Assembly (NCBI GenBank): GCA_965221785.1
Contig: CBDCSR010000003.1
Span: forward strand, 434,001 to 498,000
Source of the DNA: BD2-11 sp965221785
GTDB lineage: Bacteria; Gemmatimonadota; Gemmatimonadetes; Longimicrobiales; Gaopeijiaceae
Direction: 5' to 3'
DNA: 64,000 nucleotides
In this document: one piece after another, positions 15,748-25,271 of the stretch
Position numbering within the stretch: the stretch's first letter is position 1
How the letters are laid out: every line of letters starts with the position of its first letter
Position numbers and translations under genes: made by a program
The notes under the pieces: model-generated
The model's database searches: none
Seen by the model: the letters and a program-made list of their open reading frames with translations, nothing else
Told to the model about the DNA's origin: nothing

Positions 15748-18369
15748 ATGTTTGCCACCATCGCTCTCGCCGCCCTGCTGCAGCTCCCCGGTCCCCAGGC
15801 GCCCGCCTCGCCGGGCGAGTTCGTTCCCGGTACGACGTACGATCCCGCCATCCCCACGATACAGTCCGTGGTGGGGCACGAGGTCTGGGAGGTGGTCACG
15901 CCCCCCGACCAGGTCGTGCGCTACTTCGAGGCGCTGGCCGAGGCGGCTCCGGACCGGACGCACCTGATCCACTACGCCGACAGCTGGGAGGGACGGCCGC
16001 TGGTGATCATGGTGATCGGGACGCCGGAGCGGATCGCGTCGCTGGATGAGATCAAGGCGGGGCTGGCGCGGCTGGCCAATCCGGAGGGACTGTCGGACGC
16101 CGAGGCGGAGGAACTCATCGCCGGGCTGCCGGTGGTCACCGCGCTCATGCACAGCATCCACGGCAACGAGATCAGTCCCTCCGGGGCGGCCATGATGGAG
16201 GCCTACCACCTGCTGGCCGCGGAGAACGACCCGAACGTCGACCTCATCTTCGCCGAGTCGCTGGTGCTCATCGATCCGGTGGAGAATCCGGACGGGCGCA
16301 ACCGCTTCGTCCAGGAGAACACCATGGCGGCGGCGGCCACGCCCAACATCGAGACGTATTCGGCGGAGCACGACGAGCGCTGGCCGGGCGGGCGCGTCAA
16401 CCACTACCTGTTCGATCTGAACCGCGACCTCTTCATCCAGAGCCAGGTAGAGACGCGGGGCAAGGTGGAGATCTTCCTGGAGTACTGGCCGCACATCGTG
16501 GCCGACCTGCATGAGATGGGCGGCGACGCCACCTACTTCTTCCCGCCCACGGCCCCTCCCGAGAATCCCTGGTACGGTGAGCGCCAGATCGCGCTGATGG
16601 ATGTTTTCGGGCGCGCCAACGCCGCCGCGTTCGACGCGCGGGGCTTCGCCTACTTCAACCGCGAAGTCTTCGACCTCTTCTATCCGGGCTACGTGGACAT
16701 GTGGCCGATGAATCACGGGGCGCTCGGCATGACCTACGAACAGGCGTCGGCGCGGGCGCTGGTGCTCGAGCAGTCCGACGGCGATGTGCTGACCTACGGG
16801 GACGGAGTCCTGCACCAGTTCACCGCCGCCATGGCCACGGCGCACACCTCCGCCGTCAACCGCGAGCGCATCCTCACCGACTACCTGGCCTTCCGCCGGG
16901 AGGGGATCGAGCTGGGCGGCCAGGGCGTCGCCGAGTACGTCCTTCACTCCGCCCACGACCCGGGGATGGCGGAGCGGCTGGCGCGCATGCTGGTGCGCAA
17001 CGGCATCGAGGTGCGTGAGGCCAGCGGACCGGTCAGCGTCCAGGGCCGCCAACTCCCGGCCGAGGGGACCTTCATTGTCCCCATGGACCGGCCGACGCAC
17101 CGGTTCGCGCGCAACCTGCTCGACGCGCATGTGCCCATGGCGGAGGACTTCGTCCAGGAGCAGATCGACCGGCGCGCCCGGCGGGAGCCCGACCAGATCT
17201 ACGACATTACCGCGTGGAGCCAGTCGCTGCTGTGGGATGTGGAGGCCATCACCGTCGACCGGCCGACCGGAGCGGCGGGCGCCCTGGTCGCCGCCAACCG
17301 CGAGCCGGAAGCTCTCGCGCTCCCGGAGGCAACCGTAGGCTACCTCCTCCCGTGGGGCACCAACGCGGCCGGCGCGGTCGTGGAAGCCCTGCGCGAAGGC
17401 GTGCGCGTGCGTGCGGCCGGCGCCCGCTTCACGCTGGAGGGACGCGAATACCCGATGGGCACCGCCATCGTGCGCACCACGGAGAACGGACCCGACCTGC
17501 GCGCGACGCTGGGGCGCATCGCCGGCGCCCACGGAGCCGAAGTCGTTCCCATCGACGGCGCCTACGTGACCGAAGGGACGTCGCTGGGCAGCAACGCCAC
17601 ACGAGGGTTGCGCGAGCCGAGGGTGCTGCTGGTCTACGACGAGCCCGGCCAGACCTACTCGGTGGGCTGGACCCGTTACGTCCTGGAGCGCCGCTACGCC
17701 CAGGCTACCACGGTCGTGCGCGCCTCCAGCCTGGGCCGCGCGGACCTGAACCGCTACGACGTCATCGTCTTCCCCAGCGGCAGCTACTCCGGCGCCGTCG
17801 GCGGTGGCCTGCAGGACCGGCTGAGCGAGTGGATGCGCGGCGGCGGCACCCTGATCACCATGGCCGAGTCGACCCGCTGGGCAGCTCGCGCAGGGCTGCT
17901 CGCCACCACCGCCGAGCGCCGCGGGGGCCGCGCCGACGCCGACGATCCCCCGGATCCCGGCACCCCGGACCAGCCCATCGACTACCTGGATGCCATCGTC
18001 CCGCCGGACGAAGCTCCCGCGTCCGTGCCCGGCGCCATCATCAGGGTGCTGCTCGACGACGACCACTGGCTCACCTCCGGCACCGACGGGGAAATCGGGG
18101 TGCTGGTGGTGGGATCGCGGGTATTCCGGCCGGTAACCCTGGACGACGGCACCAACGTCGGACGCTATGCGGACGAGAGCGATCTCCTTCTGGGCGGGAT
18201 CGTCTGGGAGGAATCCCGGCCGCAGCTGGCCAACAAGGCCTTCCTGATCCATCAGCCCGTCGGGTCCGGGCAGATCGTGGCCTTCGCGGAGGATCCCAAC
18301 TACCGTGCCTACGCGGAAGCGACCCAGCTTCTGTTCATGAACGCCGTCCTGCTCGGACCGGGACGCTGA
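15748..18369 (+). CDS. Exported M14-family zinc carboxypeptidase
   Basis: 873 residues with a short Sec signal (MFATIALAALLQLPGPQAPA). The M14 zinc ligands are visible: His138 and Glu141 in HSIHGNE, and His255 in DLHEMGGD. The substrate-contact segment VENPDGRNRF and HYLFDLNRD also fit. After the peptidase domain (to about residue 400) comes a long extension with a glutamine-amidotransferase-like fold from about residue 620 (VLLVYDEPGQTYSVGW, then DVIVFPSGSYSG). This two-part layout is typical of large secreted M14 proteins in Bacteroidota and Gemmatimonadota. It should trim peptides or amide-linked wall material in the periplasm. Confidence 0.92.
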   Translation: MFATIALAALLQLPGPQAPASPGEFVPGTTYDPAIPTIQSVVGHEVWEVVTPPDQVVRYFEALAEAAPDRTHLIHYADSWEGRPLVIMVIGTPERIASLDEIKAGLARLANPEGLSDAEAEELIAGLPVVTALMHSIHGNEISPSGAAMMEAYHLLAAENDPNVDLIFAESLVLIDPVENPDGRNRFVQENTMAAAATPNIETYSAEHDERWPGGRVNHYLFDLNRDLFIQSQVETRGKVEIFLEYWPHIVADLHEMGGDATYFFPPTAPPENPWYGERQIALMDVFGRANAAAFDARGFAYFNREVFDLFYPGYVDMWPMNHGALGMTYEQASARALVLEQSDGDVLTYGDGVLHQFTAAMATAHTSAVNRERILTDYLAFRREGIELGGQGVAEYVLHSAHDPGMAERLARMLVRNGIEVREASGPVSVQGRQLPAEGTFIVPMDRPTHRFARNLLDAHVPMAEDFVQEQIDRRARREPDQIYDITAWSQSLLWDVEAITVDRPTGAAGALVAANREPEALALPEATVGYLLPWGTNAAGAVVEALREGVRVRAAGARFTLEGREYPMGTAIVRTTENGPDLRATLGRIAGAHGAEVVPIDGAYVTEGTSLGSNATRGLREPRVLLVYDEPGQTYSVGWTRYVLERRYAQATTVVRASSLGRADLNRYDVIVFPSGSYSGAVGGGLQDRLSEWMRGGGTLITMAESTRWAARAGLLATTAERRGGRADADDPPDPGTPDQPIDYLDAIVPPDEAPASVPGAIIRVLLDDDHWLTSGTDGEIGVLVVGSRVFRPVTLDDGTNVGRYADESDLLLGGIVWEESRPQLANKAFLIHQPVGSGQIVAFAEDPNYRAYAEATQLLFMNAVLLGPGR

Positions 18370-18439
18370 AGAAGGGCGAAGACTAGAGCGCGCGCTGGGA
18401 GAGCGCGTGCACGCTCAACCTCAACATGGAAACGACCGA

Positions 18440-19423
18440 ATGAAGATCTGCGTGGTGGGCGCGGGAGCCATCGGCGGACTGCTCGCCGTAAAGCTCGCGA
18501 ATGCGGGAGAGGACGTGACGGTCATCGATCAGGGCCCGCACCTGGAGGCTATCCGGCAGGGCGGGCTCAAGCTGATCATGGCCGACGGGTCGGAGCATCA
18601 TGCGGTGCTCGACGCCCGCGGCGACATGGAGGGCGTGGGCGAGCAGGACCTCGTCATCCTGGCGGTGAAGGCGCAGGTGCTGCCGGCGGTGGCTTCGGGG
18701 GTCCGCGGCATGCTCGGTCCCGGGACCATGGTCGTCCCGGTTCAGAACGGGCTTCCCTGGTGGTACTTCGAGAAGCATGGCGGCGAGTTCGCGGGGCACC
18801 GGCTGCAGACGCTGGACCCCGACGGCGTCCTCGCCGACAGCATCGACGTCGATCACATCGTGGGTACGGTGACCTTCCCGGCGGGCGAGATCGCCGCGCC
18901 CGGGGTGGTGCGCCACACCGAGGGCAACCGCTTTCCCATCGGCGAGCTCGACGGCTCGCGCACGGACCGCGCCCAGCTGCTGGTGGACACGCTCACGCGG
19001 GCCGGCTTCAAGTCGTTCGTCATCGAGGACATCCGCGCCGAGATGTGGCTCAAGCTCTGGGGCAACCTCTCCTTCAACCCCATCAGCGCCCTCACCCGGG
19101 CCACGCTCGTGGACATCTGCCAATACCCGCTCACGCGGCAACTGGCGCGTACGCTGATGGAGGAAGCCCAGGAGGTGGCGGGCAAGCTGGGGATCACCTT
19201 CCGGGTCGGGATCGACCGGCGCATCGCGGGCGCGGAGCGCGTGGGCGCGCACAAGACCTCGATGCTCCAGGACGTCGAGGCGGGGCGCTCGCTCGAGATC
19301 GACGCCATAATCGGCGTGGTCTCCGAGTTCGGGCAGCTGGTGGGGGTGCCCACCCCGAGCGTGGACGCCATCCAGGCCCTGGTGGCGCTGCTCGACAAGG
19401 GCGTGCGGGAGGGAACGGTCTAG
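18440..19423 (+). CDS. 2-dehydropantoate 2-reductase family protein (PanE/ApbA)
   Basis: 327 residues. The NADPH motif MKICVVGAGAIGGLLAVKLANAGEDV is at the start, then NGLPWW, the catalytic-lysine region AEMWLKLWGNLSFNPISAL, and a C-terminal KTSMLQDVEAGRSLEIDAIIG. True PanE makes pantoate for coenzyme A. The enlarged middle section between residues 95 and 150 is common in paralogues that reduce other 2-keto acids, so I leave the symbol blank. It is 70 bp after the M14 gene; a GC-rich hairpin (CGCGCT-gggag-AGCGCG) lies between them. Confidence 0.88.
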   Translation: MKICVVGAGAIGGLLAVKLANAGEDVTVIDQGPHLEAIRQGGLKLIMADGSEHHAVLDARGDMEGVGEQDLVILAVKAQVLPAVASGVRGMLGPGTMVVPVQNGLPWWYFEKHGGEFAGHRLQTLDPDGVLADSIDVDHIVGTVTFPAGEIAAPGVVRHTEGNRFPIGELDGSRTDRAQLLVDTLTRAGFKSFVIEDIRAEMWLKLWGNLSFNPISALTRATLVDICQYPLTRQLARTLMEEAQEVAGKLGITFRVGIDRRIAGAERVGAHKTSMLQDVEAGRSLEIDAIIGVVSEFGQLVGVPTPSVDAIQALVALLDKGVREGTV

Positions 19424-19429
19424 AACATA

Positions 19430-19452
19430 GACTTAGTCCACAGAACTAAGTC
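19430..19452. terminator. Inverted repeat between convergent genes (bidirectional terminator candidate)
   Basis: GACTTAGT at 19430-19437 and ACTAAGTC at 19445-19452 are perfect inverted copies with a 7-nt loop. They sit in the 35-bp gap between the stop codons of the PanE-like gene and the DUF2723 gene. The stem is AT-rich for this genome. T-tracts are short, so termination efficiency is uncertain. Confidence 0.5.
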
Positions 19453-19458
19453 CGCTCC

Positions 19459-21729
19459 TTAGAGCCCCAACTCGTTCCAGGCCTCCATCCGTTCCAGCAT
19501 CCTGGCGGCGGTTACCGAGTCGCCGCGCAGACCGGCTTCGCGGTAGAGGGCGAAATAGGCGAGGGCGTAGTATGTGGGAATCCCCAGGCTGCTGGGGTCG
19601 CGCCAGTAGTCCCATCCGTCGGGAAGGCCGCTCCGGTGCACGTACACCTCGTCCACCAGCGTGCGCGTGCGCTCGGTATCGACCCAGACTCCGACCCCCG
19701 ACAAGCGGTTCGGGTCGCCGACCTGGGCGATTCCCTGGGTCTGGAGCGGCGCCGGGTCTCCGGGCCAGAGGCGATAGGCCACCCCCTGCCGGACGATGTA
19801 CCTGCGCAGCCCCATGTCCTCCGGGGCTCCGACGGCGGAGGCGAAGTAAATGGGCCGGTCCTCGATGGAGTTGGCGATGAAGGACAGCGCAAACTGCATC
19901 CACGGCTGCATCTGGCGTCCTTGCGCGACCGTGGCCGTGACCGGGCCAAGGCGAAAACGGCGATCCTCCGCCAGCGGCGCGACGCCGGTCACGACGACCC
20001 GTTCGATCATGTCGTCGGTCAACTCGGTGCTGACCACCGCTCGCGCCGGGGGCGAAATCGGCTCGCGCAGGACCAGCGGCACCAGTCCCGCAGCCTGCGC
20101 CGAGGCCGGGTTGTCGGTGTACAGCGCTCCCGTGCCCACCGGCGTGTAGGCACGCTGGCAGAGGATGCGGGTCGGGTCCGCGTCCGGATCCTCGCCGGGC
20201 CCGCAGGGTCGGCTCAGGCCCCTCAGCTGCTTCACGTACCAGTCGGTGTTGAGGTACGACGTCACTGCCACGACGACATCGCGCCGGATGCCCTCCACCT
20301 CCTGCAGGTACCAGAGCGGGAAGGTGTCGTTGTCGCCGTTGGTGAAGATGAGCGCGTAGGGTTCCACGCTCATGAGCAGATTGTAGGCCCAGTCGCGCGC
20401 GGAATAGTCGTCCGTCCGGCTCGCGCGCTGGAAGTTGAGGACCAGCGGCACCAGCGCCAGCAGGAGCACGGGCGAGGCCATCTTCATCGACCCCAGGTTT
20501 CTCGACAGCGACTTCCACAGGCCCGCGAGCCCGATCCCCGAGATGAGGCCCCAGACCGAGAAGCCGACGACGAAGAAGTAGTCGCGCTCGCGCACTTCCT
20601 TCTCGATCCCCTGGTCGGGGAAGGAATAGCCGAGCTTGAAGTTCAGGTAGTAGACCAGCCCGACGGAGAGGATGCCGAAAAGCGAGGCCAGATAGAGCCA
20701 GCTGGCACGGTCTTTCCGACAGTGCTCGCGCAGGCCGAGTGCGCCCAGCGCCAGGAACAACAGCGTGAAGAGGAGCCGGCTGGGAGGAAACCGGTTGTCC
20801 TCGAAGGCCACGCCGCGCGCCCACTGCCAGTCGAAATACTGCATCCAGTTCCCGTACTGGGCGAAGAGCGGCGCCTGCCGCGGAACGAGCGGCGGCTTGG
20901 CGTACTGCTCCCGCTTGAGCGCCGACGACAGCTCCTCGCATCCCGCGTTGCCGTAGGTGGCGATGCTCACCAGCGCGTCGGAGACCCCTTCGCAGGTGGG
21001 CTGCGCTTCGTTGATGACCGGATCCAGCCCCGAGCGGATCGGCAGGAAGAGGTGGATGCTCAGCCCCAGGAGGACCGCAACCAGCGAGGTCGCGTAGAGG
21101 CGCGGGTTGAGCAGCGTGCGCGCGCGCACCGCGAGGATGAACAGGAAGAGGGACGGCAGCACCAGCAGCGCCATCAGGTGGTTGCCCACGGAGAGCGCCA
21201 TGATGAACGCCATCAATACCAGCAGGTTGTCTTCCCTTCCCTTTCCGAGGTTTTCCTGCCAGCGGAAGGTGAGCCAGGTCAGGAGGGCGATGGTAAGGAG
21301 GGAGACCGTGTAGACCTTCTCGTTCACGTTGGACTGGTTCCAGACCGTGAACGCCGTCGCGCTGATCAGGACCGCCGCGCAGGCCCCCACCAGCCGGAAG
21401 CGCCGGTCGCGGGAGAAGTAGCGCAGGATGTGATGGACGACGAGGAACCAGAACCCGTGTGCGGCCGCGCTGACCGCCGCCGAAAAGAGATTGATGCGGA
21501 CGGCGGTCGAGATCCCCAGGGGAGCCAGCAGAATGTCCCAGGCGCGGGCGAGCACGACGAAGAGCGGGTTCCCCGGGGGATGCGGGATGCCGAGCATGTG
21601 CCCGGTGGCGATGTATTCGCTCGTGTCCCAGAACGCCGTGGTGGGAGCCACGGTCGCCGCGTAGAGGAGGAACACGGCCCCCGCCACCCCGGCCGCCCAG
21701 CGGTAGGGGGGTGTGGTGTTGTCGGCCAC
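19459..21729 (-). CDS. DUF2723 integral membrane protein (protein O-mannosyltransferase-like)
   Basis: 756 residues. The N-terminal half has about ten hydrophobic segments, starting with GAVFLLYAATVAPTTAFWDTSEYIA. The D in WDTSEY and the HPPGNPLF motif are the signature of DUF2723, a GT-C-fold family thought to use a lipid-linked sugar on the outer face of the inner membrane. The C-terminal third is a soluble extracytoplasmic domain with NGDNDTFPLWYLQEVEGIRRDV. The start is GTG 21729, directly after the TGA of the upstream propeller gene, with CCGGAG 8 nt before. It is third in an operon with the propeller and Ig/LVIVD proteins. Confidence 0.92.
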   Translation of the reverse strand: MADNTTPPYRWAAGVAGAVFLLYAATVAPTTAFWDTSEYIATGHMLGIPHPPGNPLFVVLARAWDILLAPLGISTAVRINLFSAAVSAAAHGFWFLVVHHILRYFSRDRRFRLVGACAAVLISATAFTVWNQSNVNEKVYTVSLLTIALLTWLTFRWQENLGKGREDNLLVLMAFIMALSVGNHLMALLVLPSLFLFILAVRARTLLNPRLYATSLVAVLLGLSIHLFLPIRSGLDPVINEAQPTCEGVSDALVSIATYGNAGCEELSSALKREQYAKPPLVPRQAPLFAQYGNWMQYFDWQWARGVAFEDNRFPPSRLLFTLLFLALGALGLREHCRKDRASWLYLASLFGILSVGLVYYLNFKLGYSFPDQGIEKEVRERDYFFVVGFSVWGLISGIGLAGLWKSLSRNLGSMKMASPVLLLALVPLVLNFQRASRTDDYSARDWAYNLLMSVEPYALIFTNGDNDTFPLWYLQEVEGIRRDVVVAVTSYLNTDWYVKQLRGLSRPCGPGEDPDADPTRILCQRAYTPVGTGALYTDNPASAQAAGLVPLVLREPISPPARAVVSTELTDDMIERVVVTGVAPLAEDRRFRLGPVTATVAQGRQMQPWMQFALSFIANSIEDRPIYFASAVGAPEDMGLRRYIVRQGVAYRLWPGDPAPLQTQGIAQVGDPNRLSGVGVWVDTERTRTLVDEVYVHRSGLPDGWDYWRDPSSLGIPTYYALAYFALYREAGLRGDSVTAARMLERMEAWNELGL

Positions 21730-22914
21730 TCAGCTGGCTCCGGGAACGAGGGTGATGCCTCCGGCCTGTTTGCCTGTCTCCGCCATCCCGACGCGCTCGT
21801 AGGTTGCGAGGTCGATGACCTCGACGATGCCCGGCTGCCCCCCGATTCCTTCGATGGTGACGAAGGCGAAGCGGTTGTCCGAGGTCACGGCGACCCCGTG
21901 GGTAACCTCCTGGATGCTCTTGATCTTCGCCAGCATCTCGGCGGTGTCGAGATCCCATACCGCCAGGTGGCCGCTGCCCTTGAGGGTTGCGAGCAGGCGG
22001 GATCCGTCGCGGGTGAGAGCCAGGTTGTAGGGCGCGCCCTCGGCGGGGATGCGCCGGGCCACGCTCCAGGACTCGAGGTCCACCTGGACGATCTCGTTAC
22101 CACGGTTGCAGGCCACGTAGACGAAGCGCCCGTCGCCGGAGAGGGTGGTCCAGGTCGGGGAGCAGGCGGCCATGCCGGAGCCGCCCATCGCACCGGCCAT
22201 GTCACCGGTGGTTCCGCCGGCCGTCCCGCCACCGCTCATCCCCGCGCCGTGGGCGACCGGTTCGCCGACCGGCTCTCCCGTCACCAGGTTCAGCCGCCGG
22301 GTCACCTCCAGCGAGAAGGTGGACATCTCCACCAGCTGGTCGTCCATCATGCACGCCGAGTAGTTGTGCATGCCGTCCGGTGACATGCGCGACCCGTGCG
22401 GCATGGTGCAGGTCGTCACCTGCTCGATCTCGTACATCTCCTCGGTGTCCACCACCGACACCGTGCTCGGGACGTGGTCGCCGTAGAAGTTCGAGTTGAC
22501 CGCGAATGCCAGCACCCCGTCGGGGGTGAGCGAGACGGTCGCGGGGAAGAAGCCGAGTTCGGTGGCGGCCACCACGGTGTCCGGGCCGGTCTCGTACTTG
22601 AGCAGGTAGCCGTTCGGGAAGCCGTGCCCGAGGGTCAGGTACCAGTATTCGCCCGACGGGTCGAAGAACATCCCGTGCGGGCCCTCGATCTCCGCCGGCC
22701 AGCGGCCCACCCGGATGACCTTCTCCACCGAGAGCCCGCCTTCGGGCGTGAACTCGAGCACCGCGACCTCGTCCTCCGACTCCGCGGCCACGTATGCCCG
22801 GTAGGACTGGGCATGGGCCGGTTCGGGCGCGAAGGCGAGCACGGCCAGCAGCGCGGCGGCTGCGAGCCGGTGTGACGTGGTGCGGCGATGGCGCCGCGAC
22901 AGGTCCTTCGTCAC
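21730..22914 (-). CDS. Exported YVTN/NHL-type beta-propeller protein
   Basis: 394 residues. The leader ends at PEPAHAQ. The rest is a seven-bladed YVTN-like propeller with blades such as HGMFFDPSGEYWYLTLGHG, ATVSLTPDGVLAFAVNSNFYG, TTLSGDGRFVYVACNRGNEIVQVDL and YNLALTRDGSRLLATLKGS. A Gly/Ala/Met-rich insert (AGMSGGGTAGGTTGDMAGAMGGSG) interrupts the middle. No catalytic residues are evident; such proteins bind ligands or partners. The start is GTG 22914 because its GTGA overlaps the upstream TGA; the longer upstream open frame is antisense-like noise. Confidence 0.88.
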   Translation of the reverse strand: MTKDLSRRHRRTTSHRLAAAALLAVLAFAPEPAHAQSYRAYVAAESEDEVAVLEFTPEGGLSVEKVIRVGRWPAEIEGPHGMFFDPSGEYWYLTLGHGFPNGYLLKYETGPDTVVAATELGFFPATVSLTPDGVLAFAVNSNFYGDHVPSTVSVVDTEEMYEIEQVTTCTMPHGSRMSPDGMHNYSACMMDDQLVEMSTFSLEVTRRLNLVTGEPVGEPVAHGAGMSGGGTAGGTTGDMAGAMGGSGMAACSPTWTTLSGDGRFVYVACNRGNEIVQVDLESWSVARRIPAEGAPYNLALTRDGSRLLATLKGSGHLAVWDLDTAEMLAKIKSIQEVTHGVAVTSDNRFAFVTIEGIGGQPGIVEVIDLATYERVGMAETGKQAGGITLVPGAS

Positions 22915-24896
22915 GGAACCAGCGTCCTCCTCGGCTGCAGCCTCACCGACCAGAGCCCTGAGTGGTGCTCGGCGATGAACAGGTGGCCCTTGTGGATCTG
23001 CGGGCCCCAGCTGAAGGGTGCGTTGGGCACGAAGGCGTCGGGGTCGTTGGCGGCGTAGTGCGCGATCTCTCGGCCCTGCAGGCCCAGGTTGCCCTTGAGT
23101 TCGCCGGAGATGTCGATGACGCGGGTGCCGCCGTTGTAGTAGGCCGCGTAGAGGCGGTCTCCGTCGATCCACATGTTGTGCGACCCGGCCTCCGGGATCT
23201 CGTAGCGCGCGACCTCCTCGGGGTTGTTGGGGTCGGTGAAGTCGACGACGTGGATGTAGCCGGCCATGCGCGGGGGCGTGCGCTCGGCGTCCAGGTCGTT
23301 GAAGCCGGGGCGGCCGATCTCGTCGCCCATGAAGATGTAGAAGCGTCCGGCCGGGCTCCAGTACGGGAAGGCCGCGTGGGTCGCCCCGCCGATGTCGGCG
23401 AAACTGGTCATGAGCACCGGGTTGGAGGGGCTGCCGCCCCGGTCGCCGCCGCCCACGTCGATGACCGCCACCCCGTCTGCCCAGTTGGAGGTGTAGGCGA
23501 TCCCGTCCACGATCCAGATGTCGTGAATGCCGTGGCCGGGGGTGTCCAGCTCGAAGCGGCCCACGCGGTGCGGGCTGGTCGGATCCTCGATGTTGATCAC
23601 GTCGAAGCGGACCCCGTTGTTCACGGCGTACACGTGGTTGTCGTACACGAAGACATTGTGGACGCCGCCGGTCAGCTCGTCGTCGAAGGTGGAGAGGATC
23701 TCGACGTTGCGCGGGTCGGCGCAGTCCACGATGACGATGCCGTTGCGCCGGTTGGAGGCGCCCTCGCGCGAGATCACGCAGACGCGGCCGTCCTCGGACA
23801 CCTTCACGTCGTTGGTGGTGCGAGCGTCCACCACCAGCGAGTCGGTCATGACCGGGGCGGCCGGGTCGGTCACGTCCCACCAGTAGGTCGCGCCGTAGGC
23901 GCCCCAGGTGCCGGTGATGGCGTAGTCGCGGCCGTCGATGCCCTCCCACACCCACAGGTCGGAGGTGGGAACATCGCGCACGGCGCCCTGGCCGATGAAC
24001 TCCACGGTCTCGCTCACGTTGCGCGGCTCGATGCGGATGGTCTGGTTGGCCGAGTGGCCGGGCACGGTGGCCACGACCGTGTACACCCCCGGCCGGTATG
24101 CCACGAAGCGGCCCTGCTGGTCGATTTCGGCGGGCGCGAAGTCCGCCGTGGCCTCGATGTCCGCGTAGGGCACGACCGAGAAGGTCACGGGAATGTCGCT
24201 GGCCTCGTCGCTCGCCATGGGCGCGGCTTCGAAGCGGATCACGTCGCCGGTGCGGCCCACCTCCTGGCTCCCCGACAGCGCAATCGAGGTGACCGGGCTC
24301 GCGACCACGTCGTAGACGACCTCTCCCGCGACCTCCTCGGCGGCCGCGGTCAGAGTGACCCGGCCGGGCGCGTGCGCGCTGAACACGCCGAAGCGGTCGA
24401 CACTGGCCACCGATTCGTCGCTGGTGCTCCAGCCCAGCTCCACGTCGCCGCGGACGTCGTCGACCGCGTCGTACACGGTGGCCCGGTGGCGCATCACCGT
24501 GCCCACGTAGAAGCGCCCGTTCTCGCCCGGCGAGATCTCGACCCGGTCGAGGGCCGGATACGGCACCGAGACGGTCATCTCCGCGCGGATGTTGCGGTCG
24601 GTGGCGACCATCAGGGTCACCAGGTAGTCACCCCCGTACACGGCCTCGACCGCGCCGGTGGTTCTGTTCACGTCCAGACGCCCGCGCGCACCCCGGGCCA
24701 TGTACATGATCGGGGCATCGACGGCGTTCCCGTCGGCATCGACGACGCTGGCCGTGATCTGTCCGCTCTCACCGGGCTGGAGGGTGAGCACCCCTTCCTC
24801 CACGACGATGCGCGCAGGTTCCTGGGCGGCGAGGGACGACGCGCCGAGCGCGAGCAGGGCGAGGACGCAAAGGACGCTGGCAGGACGGATCTTCAT
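22911..24896 (-). CDS. Exported protein with Ig-like domains and LVIVD repeats
   Basis: 661 residues with a clear Sec signal (MKIRPASVLCVLALLALGASSLAAQ). Residues about 30-300 form bacterial Ig-like (Big-type) domains: LQPGESGQITASVVDADGNAV, then SVASVDRFGVFSAHAPGRVTLTA. Residues 320-655 carry LVIVD repeats (YWWDVTDPAAPVMTDSL, IVIVDCADPRNVEILSTF, DVINIEDPTSPHRVGRFEL, IHVVDFTDPNNPEEVARYE). LVIVD repeats form surface-exposed propellers without known catalysis. First gene of the three-gene operon; a perfect 14-bp palindrome lies 50 bp upstream. GGAGGAA precedes ATG 24896. Confidence 0.9.
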   Translation of the reverse strand: MKIRPASVLCVLALLALGASSLAAQEPARIVVEEGVLTLQPGESGQITASVVDADGNAVDAPIMYMARGARGRLDVNRTTGAVEAVYGGDYLVTLMVATDRNIRAEMTVSVPYPALDRVEISPGENGRFYVGTVMRHRATVYDAVDDVRGDVELGWSTSDESVASVDRFGVFSAHAPGRVTLTAAAEEVAGEVVYDVVASPVTSIALSGSQEVGRTGDVIRFEAAPMASDEASDIPVTFSVVPYADIEATADFAPAEIDQQGRFVAYRPGVYTVVATVPGHSANQTIRIEPRNVSETVEFIGQGAVRDVPTSDLWVWEGIDGRDYAITGTWGAYGATYWWDVTDPAAPVMTDSLVVDARTTNDVKVSEDGRVCVISREGASNRRNGIVIVDCADPRNVEILSTFDDELTGGVHNVFVYDNHVYAVNNGVRFDVINIEDPTSPHRVGRFELDTPGHGIHDIWIVDGIAYTSNWADGVAVIDVGGGDRGGSPSNPVLMTSFADIGGATHAAFPYWSPAGRFYIFMGDEIGRPGFNDLDAERTPPRMAGYIHVVDFTDPNNPEEVARYEIPEAGSHNMWIDGDRLYAAYYNGGTRVIDISGELKGNLGLQGREIAHYAANDPDAFVPNAPFSWGPQIHKGHLFIAEHHSGLWSVRLQPRRTLVP

Positions 24897-25271
24897 CTCG
24901 GTTCCTCCATGCAACGGATCGATTGTCGGGCCTGAAAAAGTCGAAAAACCCGCGGGTTTGCGCAAATGGGACGATCGGGATCCGGCCCCTCATGGAATCA
25001 GCGGGCAAGCCTGCGGGCGGAAGATCCACGCTCGTGAAACGGTCGCCATCGACGAAGCCGGGGACCGGCTGTGTTGGATCCGCCTGACCCGGTTCGGCGA
25101 CGATTGGCTCCTGATTCGCTCCGATGGCCGCGACGTGTCGCCCCCCTTGCACGCTGTGCGACAGATGCAATAACGTCATGCACACAAGCCATTTGATCGC
25201 GATATAGTCTCGATACTGAATGAGTTGTGTTTTTGGCGCGTTCCATCGTGCAAACGCGACCACATGATGCG
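24897..25271. other. Divergent intergenic region upstream of the LVIVD operon and the SMT gene
   Basis: 375 bp without a convincing gene. It contains the perfect palindrome AAACCCGCGGGTTT at 24946-24959, and further right an AT-rich stretch (25171-25225, with TATAGT at 25203 and TTGATC at 25193) where the SMT promoter should lie. No RNA gene recognised. Confidence 0.5.
24946..24959. promoter_or_regulatory. Perfect 14-bp palindrome upstream of LVIVD operon
   Basis: AAACCCGCGGGTTT equals its own reverse complement and sits 50 bp before the start of the minus-strand operon. It is flanked by A/T runs. It could be an operator for a dimeric regulator or the stem of a small hairpin; nothing identifies the regulator. 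Confidence 0.35.

Noticed and set aside
15730..18252. 840-residue open frame on the minus strand across the M14 gene
   Set aside because: It is antisense to a gene with clear catalytic motifs; its composition (rich in Arg, Val, His, Gly) is what the complement of GC-rich coding DNA gives.
19636..22383. 915-residue open frame on the plus strand across DUF2723 and the propeller gene
   Set aside because: Spans the junction of two well-supported minus-strand genes and has no domain or signal features.
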